Assembly: GCF_030227115.1 (NCBI RefSeq)
Contig: NZ_JASSUA010000002.1
Coordinates: 573,655-637,654 of the forward strand
DNA from: Marinobacter sp. SS13-12
Lineage (GTDB): Bacteria; Pseudomonadota; Gammaproteobacteria; Pseudomonadales; Oleiphilaceae
Length of the DNA: 64,000 nucleotides
Direction of reading: 5' to 3'
Shown here in pieces: positions 35,082 through 45,971 of this stretch. A model generated the notes under the pieces. It was not told the DNA's origin. It saw nothing but the letters and a program-made list of their open reading frames with translations, and ran no database searches. The stretch's first letter is position 1, and the number at the start of each line of letters is the position of its first letter. The translations under genes were made by a program, and so were the position numbers.

Positions 35082-37555
35082 CCCTTACGCCCCAGCACAG
35101 CCTCCAGTGCTCGCCCAAGGCGCAGGGCCAGGGGCTCGCTCGCCACATCCACTGGTTGCACAACGCACCAGTTTGCAACCAGCATTTCCAGTTGCTGTGA
35201 CTTGTCGTTGTCGGACGCCGAGTTACCCATCCCTTCGGCAAGTCGCTGAACCTGGATCTCCATACGGCGGCCCTGGTCTTCGTCCGGGGAGGGAACCTCC
35301 GCCAGTATTTCGGCGCGGATAACCAGTTCTACGGGGTCCGGTTGCCCCACATTCGCGGCGAGCCCGGCCCAGTGGTCAGGCAATGCATTGCTGTCCAGGG
35401 TGCTGGTGCTTCTGGCCGTTATCCAGTGCTTCCAGGTTTCAATCTGCTCCTGCAATTGGCGGTTGGAGGCAAGCGCGGAAAGTCGGCTGCGTTCGTTGCT
35501 GACCTGTTCCCTGGTCCCCGCTGACAGAGGCTCGCTCTTGAGAGTATCCAGCTCGGTCAGGGTAGCCTGCAAGGTATCGATGCCTGCATCGGCGCCCAGC
35601 GAACTGCTGGCGGCAAGCACCGGTTCCGCTTTTTCATCCGCCTCCCGGGCAAGTTGTTCCTGTTCATTCTTGTGGGCATCGCGGCGCGCAAAAATCTGGT
35701 CGCAGGCCTTGCGAAACGCCTGCCACAGTTTCCGGTCTTCACGATGACGGGTGATGCCGATGCTGGTCCACTCGCTTTGCAGGGATTTGGCCTGGTTCAT
35801 GGCCTCACCAAGGGGCTCGTGATCAATCAGGGCCTCCGCACGTTCCACAATTCCCTGTTTGAGCGCTTCATTTTTCTTGCGCTCTTCGTCCAGGGGCTGT
35901 TCCAGTTGTTTGAGCAGGTCATCGAACTGTTTCTGTACCGGGCGGTTGTCACGGAATTCTACCGGCCAGGCCGCTTTCCACTCTTCCCGGGCGGTCTGAT
36001 GGATGCGTTCGGCGGCTTTCCAGTCGATGGCGTGCCAGTCCGCATTGTCGAGGAAGGTGCGGAGTTGCTCGCAAATTGTTTTACGGGTCTCAAGGTTTGC
36101 TTTCTTCAGGCCGGATTTTGCAGAGAAATAGGCCTTGCAGGGCTCATAGGCCAGATCCGAGGCCTGCTTGAAGCGTGACCACAAGTCGCGGTCCGATGAG
36201 CCGCCAAGGTCGCGCCATTCGTTCTGCAGTTCCTTGATTCGTTCGGCTTTGGCTTCCGGTTCTATCGGTTGCTCTGCCAGATACTCCATTTGCTCACACA
36301 GGGAAATCTGTTTGGGGCGGGTTGCAAAGCCCTGCCAGTCGGTCAGTTCCCGGAGCTGCCCGCCCAGAAGGTGAATTCTCGGCTGCAAGGGTTTGCTGTG
36401 ACGGTGGTCCAGACGTTTGAGCGCCTGTTGCGCGGCCTTGAAAAGCTGGCGGGATTCCTTCAGCTGTTTGGCTTCCAGGGCAGCGTCCAGCTTGTCCAGC
36501 GTCTGTCGCAACGAATCGGCCAGGTGTTTCTGCTCTGCGGTGTCCGGCTTTTCGGTTTTTGCCGGGCGGGGCTTGCCGGCGATACGGTAAAGGGCGTCCA
36601 GCAGGGAGGGACGACGGAAGTCCTTTGGCCACTCTACAGCTTCCAGGATCTCCCTGGCCTTGCTGGTGGCTGTCTCATCCTCGGGGTCACCTTCGGCAGG
36701 GGTCTGCAGTGCGATGACCTCTTCCCGATGCTGGCCCAGGCGTTTGACGGCGGAAATATAGGCTCGCAGTGACTGCATCAGGTTCTCGTAGGATTTCTGT
36801 TCCTGCTTGTCGACCTGGGTGTCCCGGGTTGCTTCCAGCCAGCGGTTTTCCTGGGTTTTCTGCAGGGCGTCGAGGGAGGCCAGAGAAGGCTCCAGGTCCG
36901 GATCCTGCTGTTTCAGTTCATCAAGGGTGCTCTCCAGCAGGGACAGGGTTTCCGCTCGCTGGCTCCGCTGCTCCTGCTGTTGCTTGAGCAGTTCTTTTTC
37001 AGCGTGCATATCATGGAGGCGTTCACGGCACTGGTGCACTGCCTGCAAAAAATCGGTGGTCTGCTCCCGGGAGGCCCGGGACTCAACGTCGGCCCATTTC
37101 TGCAGCAGAGCTTCCAGGCGGGCTTCATACAGTTTCGTGTCGTCACTGCGTGCCTGTTCGGTGGCATTGCGCACCAGTGTCTGTATGGTTTCGGCCAGTT
37201 TCCGTTGCTGCTCCTCTTCATCACGAATGTGCTGGAGCTTCTGGCGTACCACCTGGTAGACCCCTTTGTCCTTTCCCTTGGCAAGCTTCTGGACACGTTG
37301 CAGCGCGGCTTTGTCGGCCAACGCTTCGGCAGCTTCAACACGGATGCCGGCCGTCATGCCGACGGTTGCCAGCTCTTCAAGCTGAGCTTCGGAGGGTGCG
37401 GACTTGAGCATCTTTGCCTGCTGCTCACGTTTGTCGTCCTGTCTGCTCACCTTTTCCAGGTCTTCAGGCGTCGGTTCCCGTCGAACTGCAGCAGCAGGAG
37501 GCGGCGTTGTGTTGGCCTTGCGGGTTCTGAACAGTTTCTGGATGAATGCAGCCAT
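35078..37555 (-). CDS. DUF349 repeat protein
   Basis: This 825-residue protein is rich in charged helices and coiled coil. DUF349-like repeats are visible as units such as NEWRDLGGSSDRDLWSRFKQASD and QSEWTSIGITRHREDRKLWQAFRKACD with W and RF/RKACD positions. DUF349 proteins are widespread in gammaproteobacteria and poorly characterised. ATG 37555 (MAAFIQKLFRTRK) has AAGGG upstream and replaces a 21-codon longer frame. No catalytic motif is seen. Confidence 0.85.
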   Translation of the reverse strand: MAAFIQKLFRTRKANTTPPPAAAVRREPTPEDLEKVSRQDDKREQQAKMLKSAPSEAQLEELATVGMTAGIRVEAAEALADKAALQRVQKLAKGKDKGVYQVVRQKLQHIRDEEEQQRKLAETIQTLVRNATEQARSDDTKLYEARLEALLQKWADVESRASREQTTDFLQAVHQCRERLHDMHAEKELLKQQQEQRSQRAETLSLLESTLDELKQQDPDLEPSLASLDALQKTQENRWLEATRDTQVDKQEQKSYENLMQSLRAYISAVKRLGQHREEVIALQTPAEGDPEDETATSKAREILEAVEWPKDFRRPSLLDALYRIAGKPRPAKTEKPDTAEQKHLADSLRQTLDKLDAALEAKQLKESRQLFKAAQQALKRLDHRHSKPLQPRIHLLGGQLRELTDWQGFATRPKQISLCEQMEYLAEQPIEPEAKAERIKELQNEWRDLGGSSDRDLWSRFKQASDLAYEPCKAYFSAKSGLKKANLETRKTICEQLRTFLDNADWHAIDWKAAERIHQTAREEWKAAWPVEFRDNRPVQKQFDDLLKQLEQPLDEERKKNEALKQGIVERAEALIDHEPLGEAMNQAKSLQSEWTSIGITRHREDRKLWQAFRKACDQIFARRDAHKNEQEQLAREADEKAEPVLAASSSLGADAGIDTLQATLTELDTLKSEPLSAGTREQVSNERSRLSALASNRQLQEQIETWKHWITARSTSTLDSNALPDHWAGLAANVGQPDPVELVIRAEILAEVPSPDEDQGRRMEIQVQRLAEGMGNSASDNDKSQQLEMLVANWCVVQPVDVASEPLALRLGRALEAVLGRKG

Positions 37556-37706
37556 GGGGTTACCCTTTGATATTGAAACCAGTTCCCGGTGCCGGCAAAG
37601 TATGCCTGCACCGACCATCGGCCTTATCCGGTGTTCCGGATGCCGGGTACGATTATCGAGTGGGGGCTAGTCTAGCGTTTTGTCGGCAACTGCGGGAAGA
37701 GTCAGA

Positions 37707-38174
37707 ATGGGAAAAGCATCAAATCAGGATGATCAGGATTACAAGGCCCGCTCCGCTGCGTTGCGGCTGTTGGCCCGCAGGGAACACAGCCGGCTCGAAT
37801 TGTCCCTGAAGCTCAGGCAGAGGAAGATCGAATCCGACGTAATAGAGCGGGTTCTGGATGACTATGAGGCGGAAGGCTGGTTGAGCGATGAGCGATTTGC
37901 CGATGTCTATGCGCGTCAGCGAATGGACCTGGGGTACGGGCCGCTCAGGATTCTGGCGGAGCTCCAGCAACGGGGCATTCACACAACACCGGATTGTCTC
38001 CGTGAGTTGACCGATGCCGACTGGGTCGAACGGGCCACGCTGCTGCGGGAGAAGCGGTTCGGTCTGAGTGATATCAGTGAAGACTGGGATGAAAAGGTAC
38101 GCCAGGCACGGTTTCTGGCAAGAAGGGGATTTGCTTCCGATCAGGTCGAGTCGGCGCTGGAGCGGCGTTTATAG
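37707..38174 (+). CDS. recX: Regulatory protein RecX
   Basis: This 155-residue protein has three-helix RecX repeats: ALRLLARREHSRLELSLKLRQRK, VLDDYEAEGWLSDERFADVYARQRMDLGYGPLRI, and RQARFLARRGFASDQVESAL. RecX modulates RecA filament growth. It is not next to recA in this window. ATG 37707 is chosen over a TTG at 37680. The 3' end overlaps mltF by 6 bases. Confidence 0.85.
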   Translation: MGKASNQDDQDYKARSAALRLLARREHSRLELSLKLRQRKIESDVIERVLDDYEAEGWLSDERFADVYARQRMDLGYGPLRILAELQQRGIHTTPDCLRELTDADWVERATLLREKRFGLSDISEDWDEKVRQARFLARRGFASDQVESALERRL

Positions 38175-39713
38175 GGTAGGGGGAACGAAGCCCAGTTCAC
38201 TTGGCAGGCTTGCCCGGGTTTGTTGCTCTCGCGCCGTGTCGCCGGGCCGGATAATCTTTTCCATGCCTTCAAGGTCTTTGAACCAGGGCTTTTCCGGGGT
38301 TTCGGCGATTTTTGTTGCCTCTGTCATCCAGGCCAGAACGTCGTAGTAGCGCCGGATATTCTGCACGTAGATAACCGGTTCGTGGCCACGGGCGTAGCCA
38401 AAACGGGTTTTGGAGTACCATTCCTTCTGGGTCAGTAGCGGTAGAAACTCCTTTACATCCATCCAGCGGTCAGGATCCTTTCCGGCGCCCTCTGTCAGCC
38501 GGCGGGCGTCTTCCACATGGCCCCAGCCAACATTGTATGATGCCAGCGCAAACCAGGTGCGGTCCGGTTCCTGGATACGCTCGGGGACCTTACGGTGAAC
38601 CATGGTGAAATATTTGGCCCCACCCTGGATGCTTTGCTCCACATCGAGCCGGTTCTTTATGCCGATATGCTTGGCGGTTGTGCGGGTCAACATCATCAGG
38701 CCGCGCACGCCGGTGGGCGACACGGCGTTGGGGCGCCAGTGGGATTCCTGGTACCCGATAGCTGCCAGCAGGCGCCAGTCCAGCTCGTAGGTGGAGGCAT
38801 AGTCCCGGAACAGGCTTTCATACTTCGGCAGGCGGTTTTCCACGTGGTGTACAAACGTCCGTGCACCCACGTAGTTGAGGCGGTCCAGGTGGCCGTAAAA
38901 TCGCTCTGAAATCTGGGCCAGGGCGCCGCTTTCCCTCAGCTCACTGATGAAATCCCTGGCAGCCACGGCCAGGCTCTTGTCCTGCTCTCCGGGGAACAGC
39001 CATAAAAGGTCTTCCGGCTCGCCCAGGCTGAACGCGCTTTTGACCATCGGGAAGAAGACATGGTTGAGGTCAAGTTCATTGGAAGAGACGATGGCCAGCG
39101 GATATTCCCCCGACTCTACACGCGCCAGTATGCCGGCGGCATCCAGCCCCGAATGAACTTTCCACTGCAGGCCCGGGTTTTCCGCCTGCAGTTGCGCCAG
39201 CTGGTGCTCGTGGTTGCTGTCTGCAACAAGGTGCAGGGTCTGTCCTTCCAGGTCTTCAACGGATTCGGGGCGGTCTGTGTCGCGGTTGTATACCACCACG
39301 GACTCTGCCTCCACACCATTGGATACCGTGTGATACCGGCCCGGGAAATCCGGGCGTGCAGAAAACCCGGCCAGCCCGATGTGGGCATAGTCCTGATCGA
39401 TCACCGAGAGCACGCCGGTGTTGTCATCTGCCACCCGCACCTTGAGTTCCACGCCAAGATCGTTGGCAAACAGCCGGGCCAGCTCGTAGTCATAGCCAGT
39501 AGGGCCATCGCGGCCTTCGTAGTAAACGGAAGGGGCATTGCGGGTGATAACATGCAGTACACCCTCAGAGCGAATCTCCTGAAGAGTGCTCGGCCTGGAG
39601 CATCCGGCAGTAATGAGGGTGATAGCAAGCAGGCAAGCGTACGCTGCCAGTGCGAAACCCATCGGTTGGCGATCTGTGTTTTGCAAATTCTGAACTCCCT
39701 GTCCTGGCCTCAA
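38169..39713 (-). CDS. mltF: Membrane-bound lytic murein transglycosylase F
   Basis: This 514-residue protein has a hydrophobic export segment (about 18-38, ending LITAGC, which may be a lipobox). A family 3 solute-binding-like domain follows (about 45-270: DGPTGYDYELARLFANDLGVELKV), then a C-terminal SLT transglycosylase domain (about 300-470) with catalytic Glu in YQESHWRPNAVSPTGVRGLMML. It cleaves peptidoglycan at the outer membrane. The two-domain layout is diagnostic of MltF. It is divergent from purL with a 220-base gap. Confidence 0.95.
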   Translation of the reverse strand: MRPGQGVQNLQNTDRQPMGFALAAYACLLAITLITAGCSRPSTLQEIRSEGVLHVITRNAPSVYYEGRDGPTGYDYELARLFANDLGVELKVRVADDNTGVLSVIDQDYAHIGLAGFSARPDFPGRYHTVSNGVEAESVVVYNRDTDRPESVEDLEGQTLHLVADSNHEHQLAQLQAENPGLQWKVHSGLDAAGILARVESGEYPLAIVSSNELDLNHVFFPMVKSAFSLGEPEDLLWLFPGEQDKSLAVAARDFISELRESGALAQISERFYGHLDRLNYVGARTFVHHVENRLPKYESLFRDYASTYELDWRLLAAIGYQESHWRPNAVSPTGVRGLMMLTRTTAKHIGIKNRLDVEQSIQGGAKYFTMVHRKVPERIQEPDRTWFALASYNVGWGHVEDARRLTEGAGKDPDRWMDVKEFLPLLTQKEWYSKTRFGYARGHEPVIYVQNIRRYYDVLAWMTEATKIAETPEKPWFKDLEGMEKIIRPGDTAREQQTRASLPSELGFVPPTL

Positions 39714-39934
39714 TAATCCCCGGTCGGAGGTGGCTGGTCAATGGAAGTGATCATTTTATATGCAAAACAATGTGAAATGCAGGGGGCAGGTTATGACCTT
39801 TTGACGCTGTATCCCGAACCCCGTTTCGAGTATCATTGCGGCCTTTCAAATGGCCAGCATTTTCCTGTTTCCGGACGCTCCGGCGAACAGGAGGCGTGCC
39901 CCGGCTCCCAGTTTCGCGCGTACAGGTTTTGATC

Positions 39935-42900
39935 ATGCTTGAACTTCGCGGCGCTCCTGCGCTTTCGCCCTTTCGCTCCCGCAAGCTGCATACCCGCATT
40001 CAGGACATTGTTCCCGAAGTGGAGCATGTGTATGCCGAGTTCATGCACTTCACGGACCTGGAGTCACCGCTGTCCGAATCTGACCAGGTGGTACTCGATC
40101 GGTTGCTGACATACGGGCCCAGTGTTCCTGCCGAAGAACCTGACGGCGTGCTGTTCCTGGTGGTTCCTCGGCCCGGCACCCTTTCGCCCTGGTCCAGCAA
40201 GGCTACCGATATAGCGCGCAACTGTGGGTTGAAGCAAATCCGGCGGATTGAGCGCGGTACGGCCTACTATATAAAGGCAAGCCGAAAACTGGGGCTGGCG
40301 CAGAGAGAAAAGATTGCGGCGCTGCTCCATGACCGCATGACCCAGAAAGTGTTCCACGAGATGGGTGGGGCAGAGTTGTTGTTCCACACCGATGAGCCTC
40401 GCACCCTCAACCGCATCCCGGTGCTGTCTGGTGGACGCCAGGCGCTGGTGGAGGCCAATCGTTCGCTGGGCCTGGCGCTGGCGGAAGACGAGATTGATTA
40501 CCTGGTCGAGTCTTTTTCGGACCTGGAGCGTGACCCCACGGATGTCGAACTGATGATGTTCGCACAGGCCAACTCGGAGCACTGCCGCCACAAGATATTC
40601 AACGCCTCCTGGGATATTGATGGTGAGGGGCAGGAAAAATCCCTGTTTGCCATGATCCGTAATACCTTCGAAATGAACAGTGAAGGTGTGCTGTCTGCCT
40701 ATAAGGACAACGCGTCGGTCATTACCGGCAGTCGTGGTGGCCGTTTCTTTCCGGAACCGGAATCCGGAGTGTATCGCTACCACGAAGAAGACATCCACAT
40801 CCTCATGAAGGTGGAGACCCACAACCATCCCACGGCAATTGCGCCTGCGGCGGGTGCGGCAACCGGGTCCGGTGGCGAGATCCGCGACGAGGGCGCAACC
40901 GGCCGTGGTTCCAAGCCCAAGGCTGGCCTGGCCGGCTTTACCGTGTCCAACCTTAATCTGCCGGACGACCCGCAGCCCTGGGAACTTGGCTACGGCAAGC
41001 CGGACAGAATAGCCTCACCACTGGATATCATGATTGAAGGCCCCATTGGTGGTGCGGCTTTCAACAACGAATTCGGGCGTCCCAACCTGACCGGTTATTT
41101 CCGTACGTTCGAGGAACTGGTGCCGGGCGCAGCTGGTGAGGAAGTCCGCGGCTATCACAAGCCCATCATGATTGCAGGTGGCCTGGGTAATATCCGTGCC
41201 AGCCATGTAGAGAAAGGCAATATCCCTGTCGGCGCCAAACTGATTGTTCTGGGCGGCCCGTCCATGCTGATCGGTCTCGGTGGCGGTGCTGCCTCATCCA
41301 TGGATTCCGGCTCCAGTAACGAAAACCTGGATTTTGCCTCCGTCCAGCGGGATAACCCCGAAATGGAGCGTCGCTGTCAGGAAGTGATTGACCGCTGCTG
41401 GCAGATGGGCGACGACAACCCCATCTGTTTCATCCACGACGTTGGTGCCGGTGGGCTTTCCAATGCCATGCCGGAGCTGGTGAAAGACGGTGGCCGTGGT
41501 GGCAGGTTTGAGCTGAGGGACATTCCCAGTGACGAGCCTGGCATGTCGCCCCTGGAAATCTGGTGCAATGAATCCCAGGAACGCTACGTCATGGCCGTTG
41601 CGCCGGAGAACCTGGAGCAGTTCGATGCGCTTTGCCGCCGCGAGCGCTGCCCCTACGCAGTGATCGGCGAAGCTACCGAGACGCACCACCTGGAGCTTGG
41701 CGACTCCTACTTTGATGATCGCCCGGTTGATCTGCCAATGGACGTTCTTTTTGGCAAGCCACCACGGATGCACCGGAGCGTTTCCCGCACCTCGTTTACC
41801 AAGCCCATTTTCGATTCCACAAAGATCAATCTTGAGGATGCCATCAACCGTGTACTCCGGTTGCCGTCAGTGGGTTCAAAGAGTTTTCTGATTACCATTG
41901 GTGACCGCACCATCACCGGCCTTGTGGCCCGGGATCAGATGGCCGGCCCGTGGCAGGTGCCAGTCAGCGATGTGGCCGTCACGTCAACTTCCTTTGATGT
42001 GAAAAGCGGCGAAGCAATGGCCATGGGTGAGCGCACGCCGGTTGCCGTTATTGATGCCCCGGCGTCCGGTCGCATGGCCGTTGGTGAGGTGATTACCAAC
42101 CTGGCTGCGGCGCCCATTGCCAGGCTGCAGGACATCCGTTTGTCCGCCAACTGGATGGCCGCAGCGGGGCACCCGGGAGAGGATGAAAACCTCTACGAAA
42201 CGGTTCGCGCTGTGGGTATGGAGCTTTGCCCGGCACTGGGCATCACCATTCCCGTGGGCAAGGACTCCATGTCCATGAAAACTGTTTGGGAAGAGGACGA
42301 TAATGGTGAACAGAAAAGTGTGACCTCGCCCCTGTCACTGATTATCAGCGGTTTCGCGCCGGTGACCGACGTTGACAGAACCCTGACGCCGCAACTGATT
42401 ACCGATGCCGGCGAGACGGACCTGATTCTGATTGACCTGGCAGCCGGCCAGAATCGCCTGGGCGGCTCTGCCCTGGCGCAGGTTTATCGGCAGATGGGCG
42501 CAGTGGCGCCCGATCTGGACGACCCCGAAGACATCAAGGCGTTTTTCGCGGTTATTCAGGGACTCAATGAAGACGGCAAGCTGCTGGCTTACCATGATCG
42601 TTCCGATGGTGGTTTGTTCGTAACCCTGGCCGAGATGAGCTTTGCCGCGCGCTCGGGCATTGATATCAAACTGGATGGACTGGCCGAGGATTCGTCCCAG
42701 TTCCCGCGCGAGCTCTTCAATGAAGAGCTGGGGGCGGTCATTCAGGTCCGGCGCGACGAAACCGGCTTTGTGCTGCAACAGTTCTCCGCAGCCGGTCTTG
42801 GTGACCACACGTCCGTTATCGGTACGCTCAACCAGGATGATTGTATTCGCTACACCTTCGAAGGTAATGAAATTATTGCCCGGCCACGCGCCGAACTGCA

Positions 42901-43843
42901 GCGCTTGTGGGCGGAAACCAGTTACCGGGTGCAGTCGCTTCGCGACAATGCCGATTGTGCGCAGGAAGAATTCGATAACCTCCTGGATGCCGACGATCCC
43001 GGCCTTCATGCCAAGCTGACGTTTGACGTCAGCGAGGATATCTCTGCCCCTTATGTCAACACCGGCGCGCGACCAAAGATTGCGGTGCTGCGGGAGCAGG
43101 GTGTGAATGGTCAGGTCGAAATGGCGGCAGCCTTTGACCGTGCAGGATTCGAGTCTGTTGATGTGCATATGAGCGACCTGTTGTCAGGCCGGGCTTCCCT
43201 GGAAGTCTTTAACAGCCTGGTGGCCTGTGGTGGGTTCTCCTATGGCGATGTGCTGGGCGCTGGAGAGGGCTGGGCCAAGTCCATCCTGTTCAGCGACCGG
43301 GTTCGCGATCAGTTCGCCGCTTTCTTCAATCGCCAGGACACTCTGGCTCTGGGCGTCTGTAATGGCTGCCAGATGCTGTCCAACCTTCATGAGCTGATTC
43401 CCGGTAGCGAAGGCTGGCCCCGTTTTGTTCGCAACCAGTCGGAGCAGTTTGAAGCCAGGCTGGTGATGGCCGAGGTGACGCCTTCCCCGTCCGCCTTCAT
43501 GGATGGCATGGTGGGATCCAGGATGCCGATAGCGGTGGCACACGGTGAGGGCAGGGTAGAGTTTGCCTCTGGCACATCAGCGGAGCAGCTCAACGAGAGT
43601 GAACTTGTTGCACTGCGCTATGTGGATAATCGTGGCGACGTCACCACTCGCTACCCCTACAATCCCAATGGCTCTGAAGCAGGCATCACTGGCGTTACCA
43701 CCAGGGATGGCCGGGTCACCATCATGATGCCCCACCCTGAGCGGGTCTTCCGCACATCTCAGCACTCCTGGCACCCGCAGGAGTGGTCAGAAGATGCACC
43801 GTGGATGCGTATGTTCCGCAACGCGAGGCGTTGGTTCGCCTGA
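39935..43843 (+). CDS. purL: Phosphoribosylformylglycinamidine synthase
   Basis: This 1302-residue single-chain PurL makes FGAM from FGAR, glutamine and ATP, the fourth step of purine synthesis. It has an N-terminal PurS-like domain, a synthase region with [15 protein letters not shown] and [16 protein letters not shown] motifs, and a C-terminal class I glutaminase with the Cys in [12 protein letters not shown] and the His-Glu pair in [12 protein letters not shown] 39935 ([14 protein letters not shown]) matches family starts; the longer frame from 39836 is non-coding. A strong terminator follows. Confidence 0.96.
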   Translation: MLELRGAPALSPFRSRKLHTRIQDIVPEVEHVYAEFMHFTDLESPLSESDQVVLDRLLTYGPSVPAEEPDGVLFLVVPRPGTLSPWSSKATDIARNCGLKQIRRIERGTAYYIKASRKLGLAQREKIAALLHDRMTQKVFHEMGGAELLFHTDEPRTLNRIPVLSGGRQALVEANRSLGLALAEDEIDYLVESFSDLERDPTDVELMMFAQANSEHCRHKIFNASWDIDGEGQEKSLFAMIRNTFEMNSEGVLSAYKDNASVITGSRGGRFFPEPESGVYRYHEEDIHILMKVETHNHPTAIAPAAGAATGSGGEIRDEGATGRGSKPKAGLAGFTVSNLNLPDDPQPWELGYGKPDRIASPLDIMIEGPIGGAAFNNEFGRPNLTGYFRTFEELVPGAAGEEVRGYHKPIMIAGGLGNIRASHVEKGNIPVGAKLIVLGGPSMLIGLGGGAASSMDSGSSNENLDFASVQRDNPEMERRCQEVIDRCWQMGDDNPICFIHDVGAGGLSNAMPELVKDGGRGGRFELRDIPSDEPGMSPLEIWCNESQERYVMAVAPENLEQFDALCRRERCPYAVIGEATETHHLELGDSYFDDRPVDLPMDVLFGKPPRMHRSVSRTSFTKPIFDSTKINLEDAINRVLRLPSVGSKSFLITIGDRTITGLVARDQMAGPWQVPVSDVAVTSTSFDVKSGEAMAMGERTPVAVIDAPASGRMAVGEVITNLAAAPIARLQDIRLSANWMAAAGHPGEDENLYETVRAVGMELCPALGITIPVGKDSMSMKTVWEEDDNGEQKSVTSPLSLIISGFAPVTDVDRTLTPQLITDAGETDLILIDLAAGQNRLGGSALAQVYRQMGAVAPDLDDPEDIKAFFAVIQGLNEDGKLLAYHDRSDGGLFVTLAEMSFAARSGIDIKLDGLAEDSSQFPRELFNEELGAVIQVRRDETGFVLQQFSAAGLGDHTSVIGTLNQDDCIRYTFEGNEIIARPRAELQRLWAETSYRVQSLRDNADCAQEEFDNLLDADDPGLHAKLTFDVSEDISAPYVNTGARPKIAVLREQGVNGQVEMAAAFDRAGFESVDVHMSDLLSGRASLEVFNSLVACGGFSYGDVLGAGEGWAKSILFSDRVRDQFAAFFNRQDTLALGVCNGCQMLSNLHELIPGSEGWPRFVRNQSEQFEARLVMAEVTPSPSAFMDGMVGSRMPIAVAHGEGRVEFASGTSAEQLNESELVALRYVDNRGDVTTRYPYNPNGSEAGITGVTTRDGRVTIMMPHPERVFRTSQHSWHPQEWSEDAPWMRMFRNARRWFA

Positions 43844-43860
43844 GCCTGAACAGGCAAAAA

Positions 43861-43911
43861 AAGCCGGCCCGGGGGGCACCAGAAAGGTGACTGATCCCGG
43901 GCCGGCTTTTT
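43861..43911 (+). terminator. Rho-independent terminator after purL
   Basis: AAGCCGGCCCGGG (43861-43873) pairs exactly with CCCGGGCCGGCTT (43896-43908), followed by T residues. The long loop is 22 bases. Confidence 0.85.
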
Positions 43912-44305
43912 CGTTTCCGGATCTTGAAATTTGAGCGGTTTTCAAGGGAAATTTTTGTTTATAAGTGCGAAAATCCCCTTGACTAAAATGGTTTATGCAC
44001 ATTTTGCCTGCCGTATTGTGTGTTCCGTGAACAAAGCGCTGGTTTCAGGTTCATTTTTTGTTCAGCGCTCCTAACGTGCTGATAAATATACAATTAATGA
44101 AGTAGGTGAATTTGTCGCCAATTTAACGAAAGTGTAGTAATTACGGGGGGTGAGGGCGTGTTCCCAAAATCTTTCCCCAGAGTTATCCACAGATTCTGTG
44201 GGTAAGTAGCTAACTGCTTAATCTGTACAAAAAAGATGCGTATTGGCACGCCGAACCCGCGAATGTTAATCCTGCTGAACGTCTTTAGAAGGGAGCAGAC
44301 TGGTC
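43912..44305. other. AT-rich intergenic stretch with dyads and DnaA-box-like palindrome
   Basis: There is no gene in these 394 bases. TGAACAAA (44028-44035) and TTTGTTCA (44057-44064) form a perfect 8-bp dyad, each abutting AGCGCT. At 44183-44205 TTATCCACA and its near-inverted copy TGTGGGTAA make a 23-bp palindrome of two DnaA-box-like sites. Neither dnaA nor dnaN is nearby, so this is not read as the chromosomal origin. The downstream gene is NIF3/YqfO-like. Confidence 0.5.
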
Positions 44306-44617
44306 ATGTACAAGATGTGTTATTTCGTGCCCGAGAGTCACCTTGAAGTCACCAAAGCTGCGCTGTTTGAATCCGGCGCTGGTCGCATCGGAGACTATGA
44401 CTGTTGCGCCTGGCAATGTAGGGGGCAAGGGCAGTTTCGCCCGCTTGAGGGGAGCAATCCCTACCTTGGTCAAACGGGGGAAGTGGAGCAGGTCGATGAA
44501 TTTCGGGTAGAACTGGTTTGCAGGGACGAACTGATCCGGGCGGCGGTTCAGGCACTGAAGGAGTCGCATCCCTATGAAGAGCCGGCTTACGAAGTGTTCC
44601 GCATGGAGGACTTGTAG
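44306..44617 (+). CDS. NIF3/YqfO C-terminal-like small protein
   Basis: This 103-residue protein matches the stand-alone YqfO/NIF3 insertion domain: MYKMCYFVPESHLEVTKAALFESGAGRIGDYD and ALKESHPYEEPAYEVFRM, similar to CutA/PII-like folds. The metal- or ligand-binding function is uncertain. It starts at ATG 44306 with GGGAG 10 bases upstream. It ends 3 bases from the opposing NUDIX gene. Confidence 0.85.
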   Translation: MYKMCYFVPESHLEVTKAALFESGAGRIGDYDCCAWQCRGQGQFRPLEGSNPYLGQTGEVEQVDEFRVELVCRDELIRAAVQALKESHPYEEPAYEVFRMEDL

Positions 44618-44620
44618 CGT

Positions 44621-45172
44621 CTACTGCCCTACGGGCTTCATACGATAGCGTATGTCGTCCACGTGCACCGGGAAGTGCTCTTTGTGTACGTCTTCCAGGT
44701 AAAGCTCCAGAGTGCGACGAACGGTCGGGAACGACAGTTCATCCCAGGGAATATCTTCGAGGGCAAACAACCTGGTTTCCAGGGATTCCTGGCCGGCACC
44801 AAAATTTTCGCTGGTAAGGGTCGCCCGGTAGAACATGTGGACCTGGTCGATGTGGGGGACATGGATAATGGTGTAAAGGTTGTCCACGGTGACTTCGGCC
44901 AGAGCTTCTTCCCAGGTTTCCCGGGTCGCGGCTTCAAGAGTGGTTTCCGAGTTTTCCATAAATCCCGCGGGCAGGGTCCAGTAGCCGTAGCGGGGTTCGA
45001 TGGCCCTCCGGCACAGTAAAACCTGCCCCTGCCAGATCGGAACCGTTCCCGCGACAATGCGTGGATTCTGGTAATGTATGGTTTCGCAGCTAATGCACAC
45101 ATAACGGTGACGATTGTCTCCTTCGGGAACGCGCTGTTCGACAGGATGGCCGCAGGTACTGCAGTATTTCAT
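44621..45172 (-). CDS. NUDIX hydrolase with N-terminal zinc ribbon
   Basis: This 183-residue protein has a two-cysteine-pair zinc ribbon at the N-terminus (CSTCG, CISC) and a full Nudix box GFMENSETTLEAATRETWEEA. The layout resembles NADH pyrophosphatase-like proteins of the NudC group but is short. ATG 45172 is used; a GTG three codons upstream is possible. The substrate is unknown. Confidence 0.85.
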   Translation of the reverse strand: MKYCSTCGHPVEQRVPEGDNRHRYVCISCETIHYQNPRIVAGTVPIWQGQVLLCRRAIEPRYGYWTLPAGFMENSETTLEAATRETWEEALAEVTVDNLYTIIHVPHIDQVHMFYRATLTSENFGAGQESLETRLFALEDIPWDELSFPTVRRTLELYLEDVHKEHFPVHVDDIRYRMKPVGQ

Positions 45173-45271
45173 TCGTTTCACCGTATACTGGACAATTGTG
45201 GGTTGGCAGGTGTAACTATCGGTGCTGCCGGCGTCTCATTCAATAGTCAGATGTAAAAACGGAGCCGTGTT

Positions 45272-45859
45272 TTGCGCGATCTTCTTACCAAACGCCTCTC
45301 AGGTTATGTTCCCCGGTTACTGACGCTCGACTACCCCGAAGCCGGCGTACTGGTTCCGGTGACCGACGACCACCGCAATCCTGAAATCGTTTTTACCCTG
45401 AGGTCTGAAAACCTGAGTACTCACCGGGGCCAGGTGTCTTTCCCCGGCGGTCGCCGTGATCCGGAGGACCACTCCATTGCCGACACGGCTTTACGGGAAA
45501 CCCATGAAGAAATCGGATTACCTCCGGAGCAGGTTCAGCTTATTGCACCTCTGAGCCAGGTGATGTCGCTGCATCAGATCCTGGTAACTCCATACGTTGG
45601 GGTGATACCCGGCGATCACCCGCTGACGGCAAACCCGGCGGAGATTGAAAGCATATTCAGGGTGCCGGTTGAGTTTTTCCTGGAAGACAAGCGCCATCGC
45701 ACCGACCCGCTGAATTTTCTCAATAATACCTTTTACGTGCCGTGCTATCGCTGGGAGCGCTACCAGATCTGGGGTCTTTCCGCTGTGGTACTGGTTGATT
45801 TCCTGAACGCTGTCTACGATGCGGGCATTGACCTGCTTGAGCCGCCTCAAGGGGGCTGA
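45272..45859 (+). CDS. CoA pyrophosphatase-type NUDIX hydrolase
   Basis: This is a 195-residue protein with SFPGGRRDPEDHSIADTAL and RETHEEIGL, the CoA-type Nudix box with UPF0035-like start. It likely cleaves CoA or related nucleotides to 4'-phosphopantetheine and ADP, as NudL does. The start is a TTG (45272) with GGAG 9 bases upstream. It is divergent from the zinc-ribbon NUDIX gene. Confidence 0.85.
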   Translation: MRDLLTKRLSGYVPRLLTLDYPEAGVLVPVTDDHRNPEIVFTLRSENLSTHRGQVSFPGGRRDPEDHSIADTALRETHEEIGLPPEQVQLIAPLSQVMSLHQILVTPYVGVIPGDHPLTANPAEIESIFRVPVEFFLEDKRHRTDPLNFLNNTFYVPCYRWERYQIWGLSAVVLVDFLNAVYDAGIDLLEPPQGG

Positions 45860-45971
45860 TCCCCCACACCCTCTCCCCAGGTTCCCCTCCTGATTTTCAT
45901 GATTTTCCCGGCTCCCGCCGTTGCAGGCGGAGCCGGGGCGGAGAGCTTTGTCTTCAAAAAAGTGCTCAAAA

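Noticed and set aside
43912..44305. Chromosomal replication origin
   Set aside because: Only one clear DnaA-box pair, no 13-mer array, and none of dnaA, dnaN, gidA, rpmH or parAB nearby.
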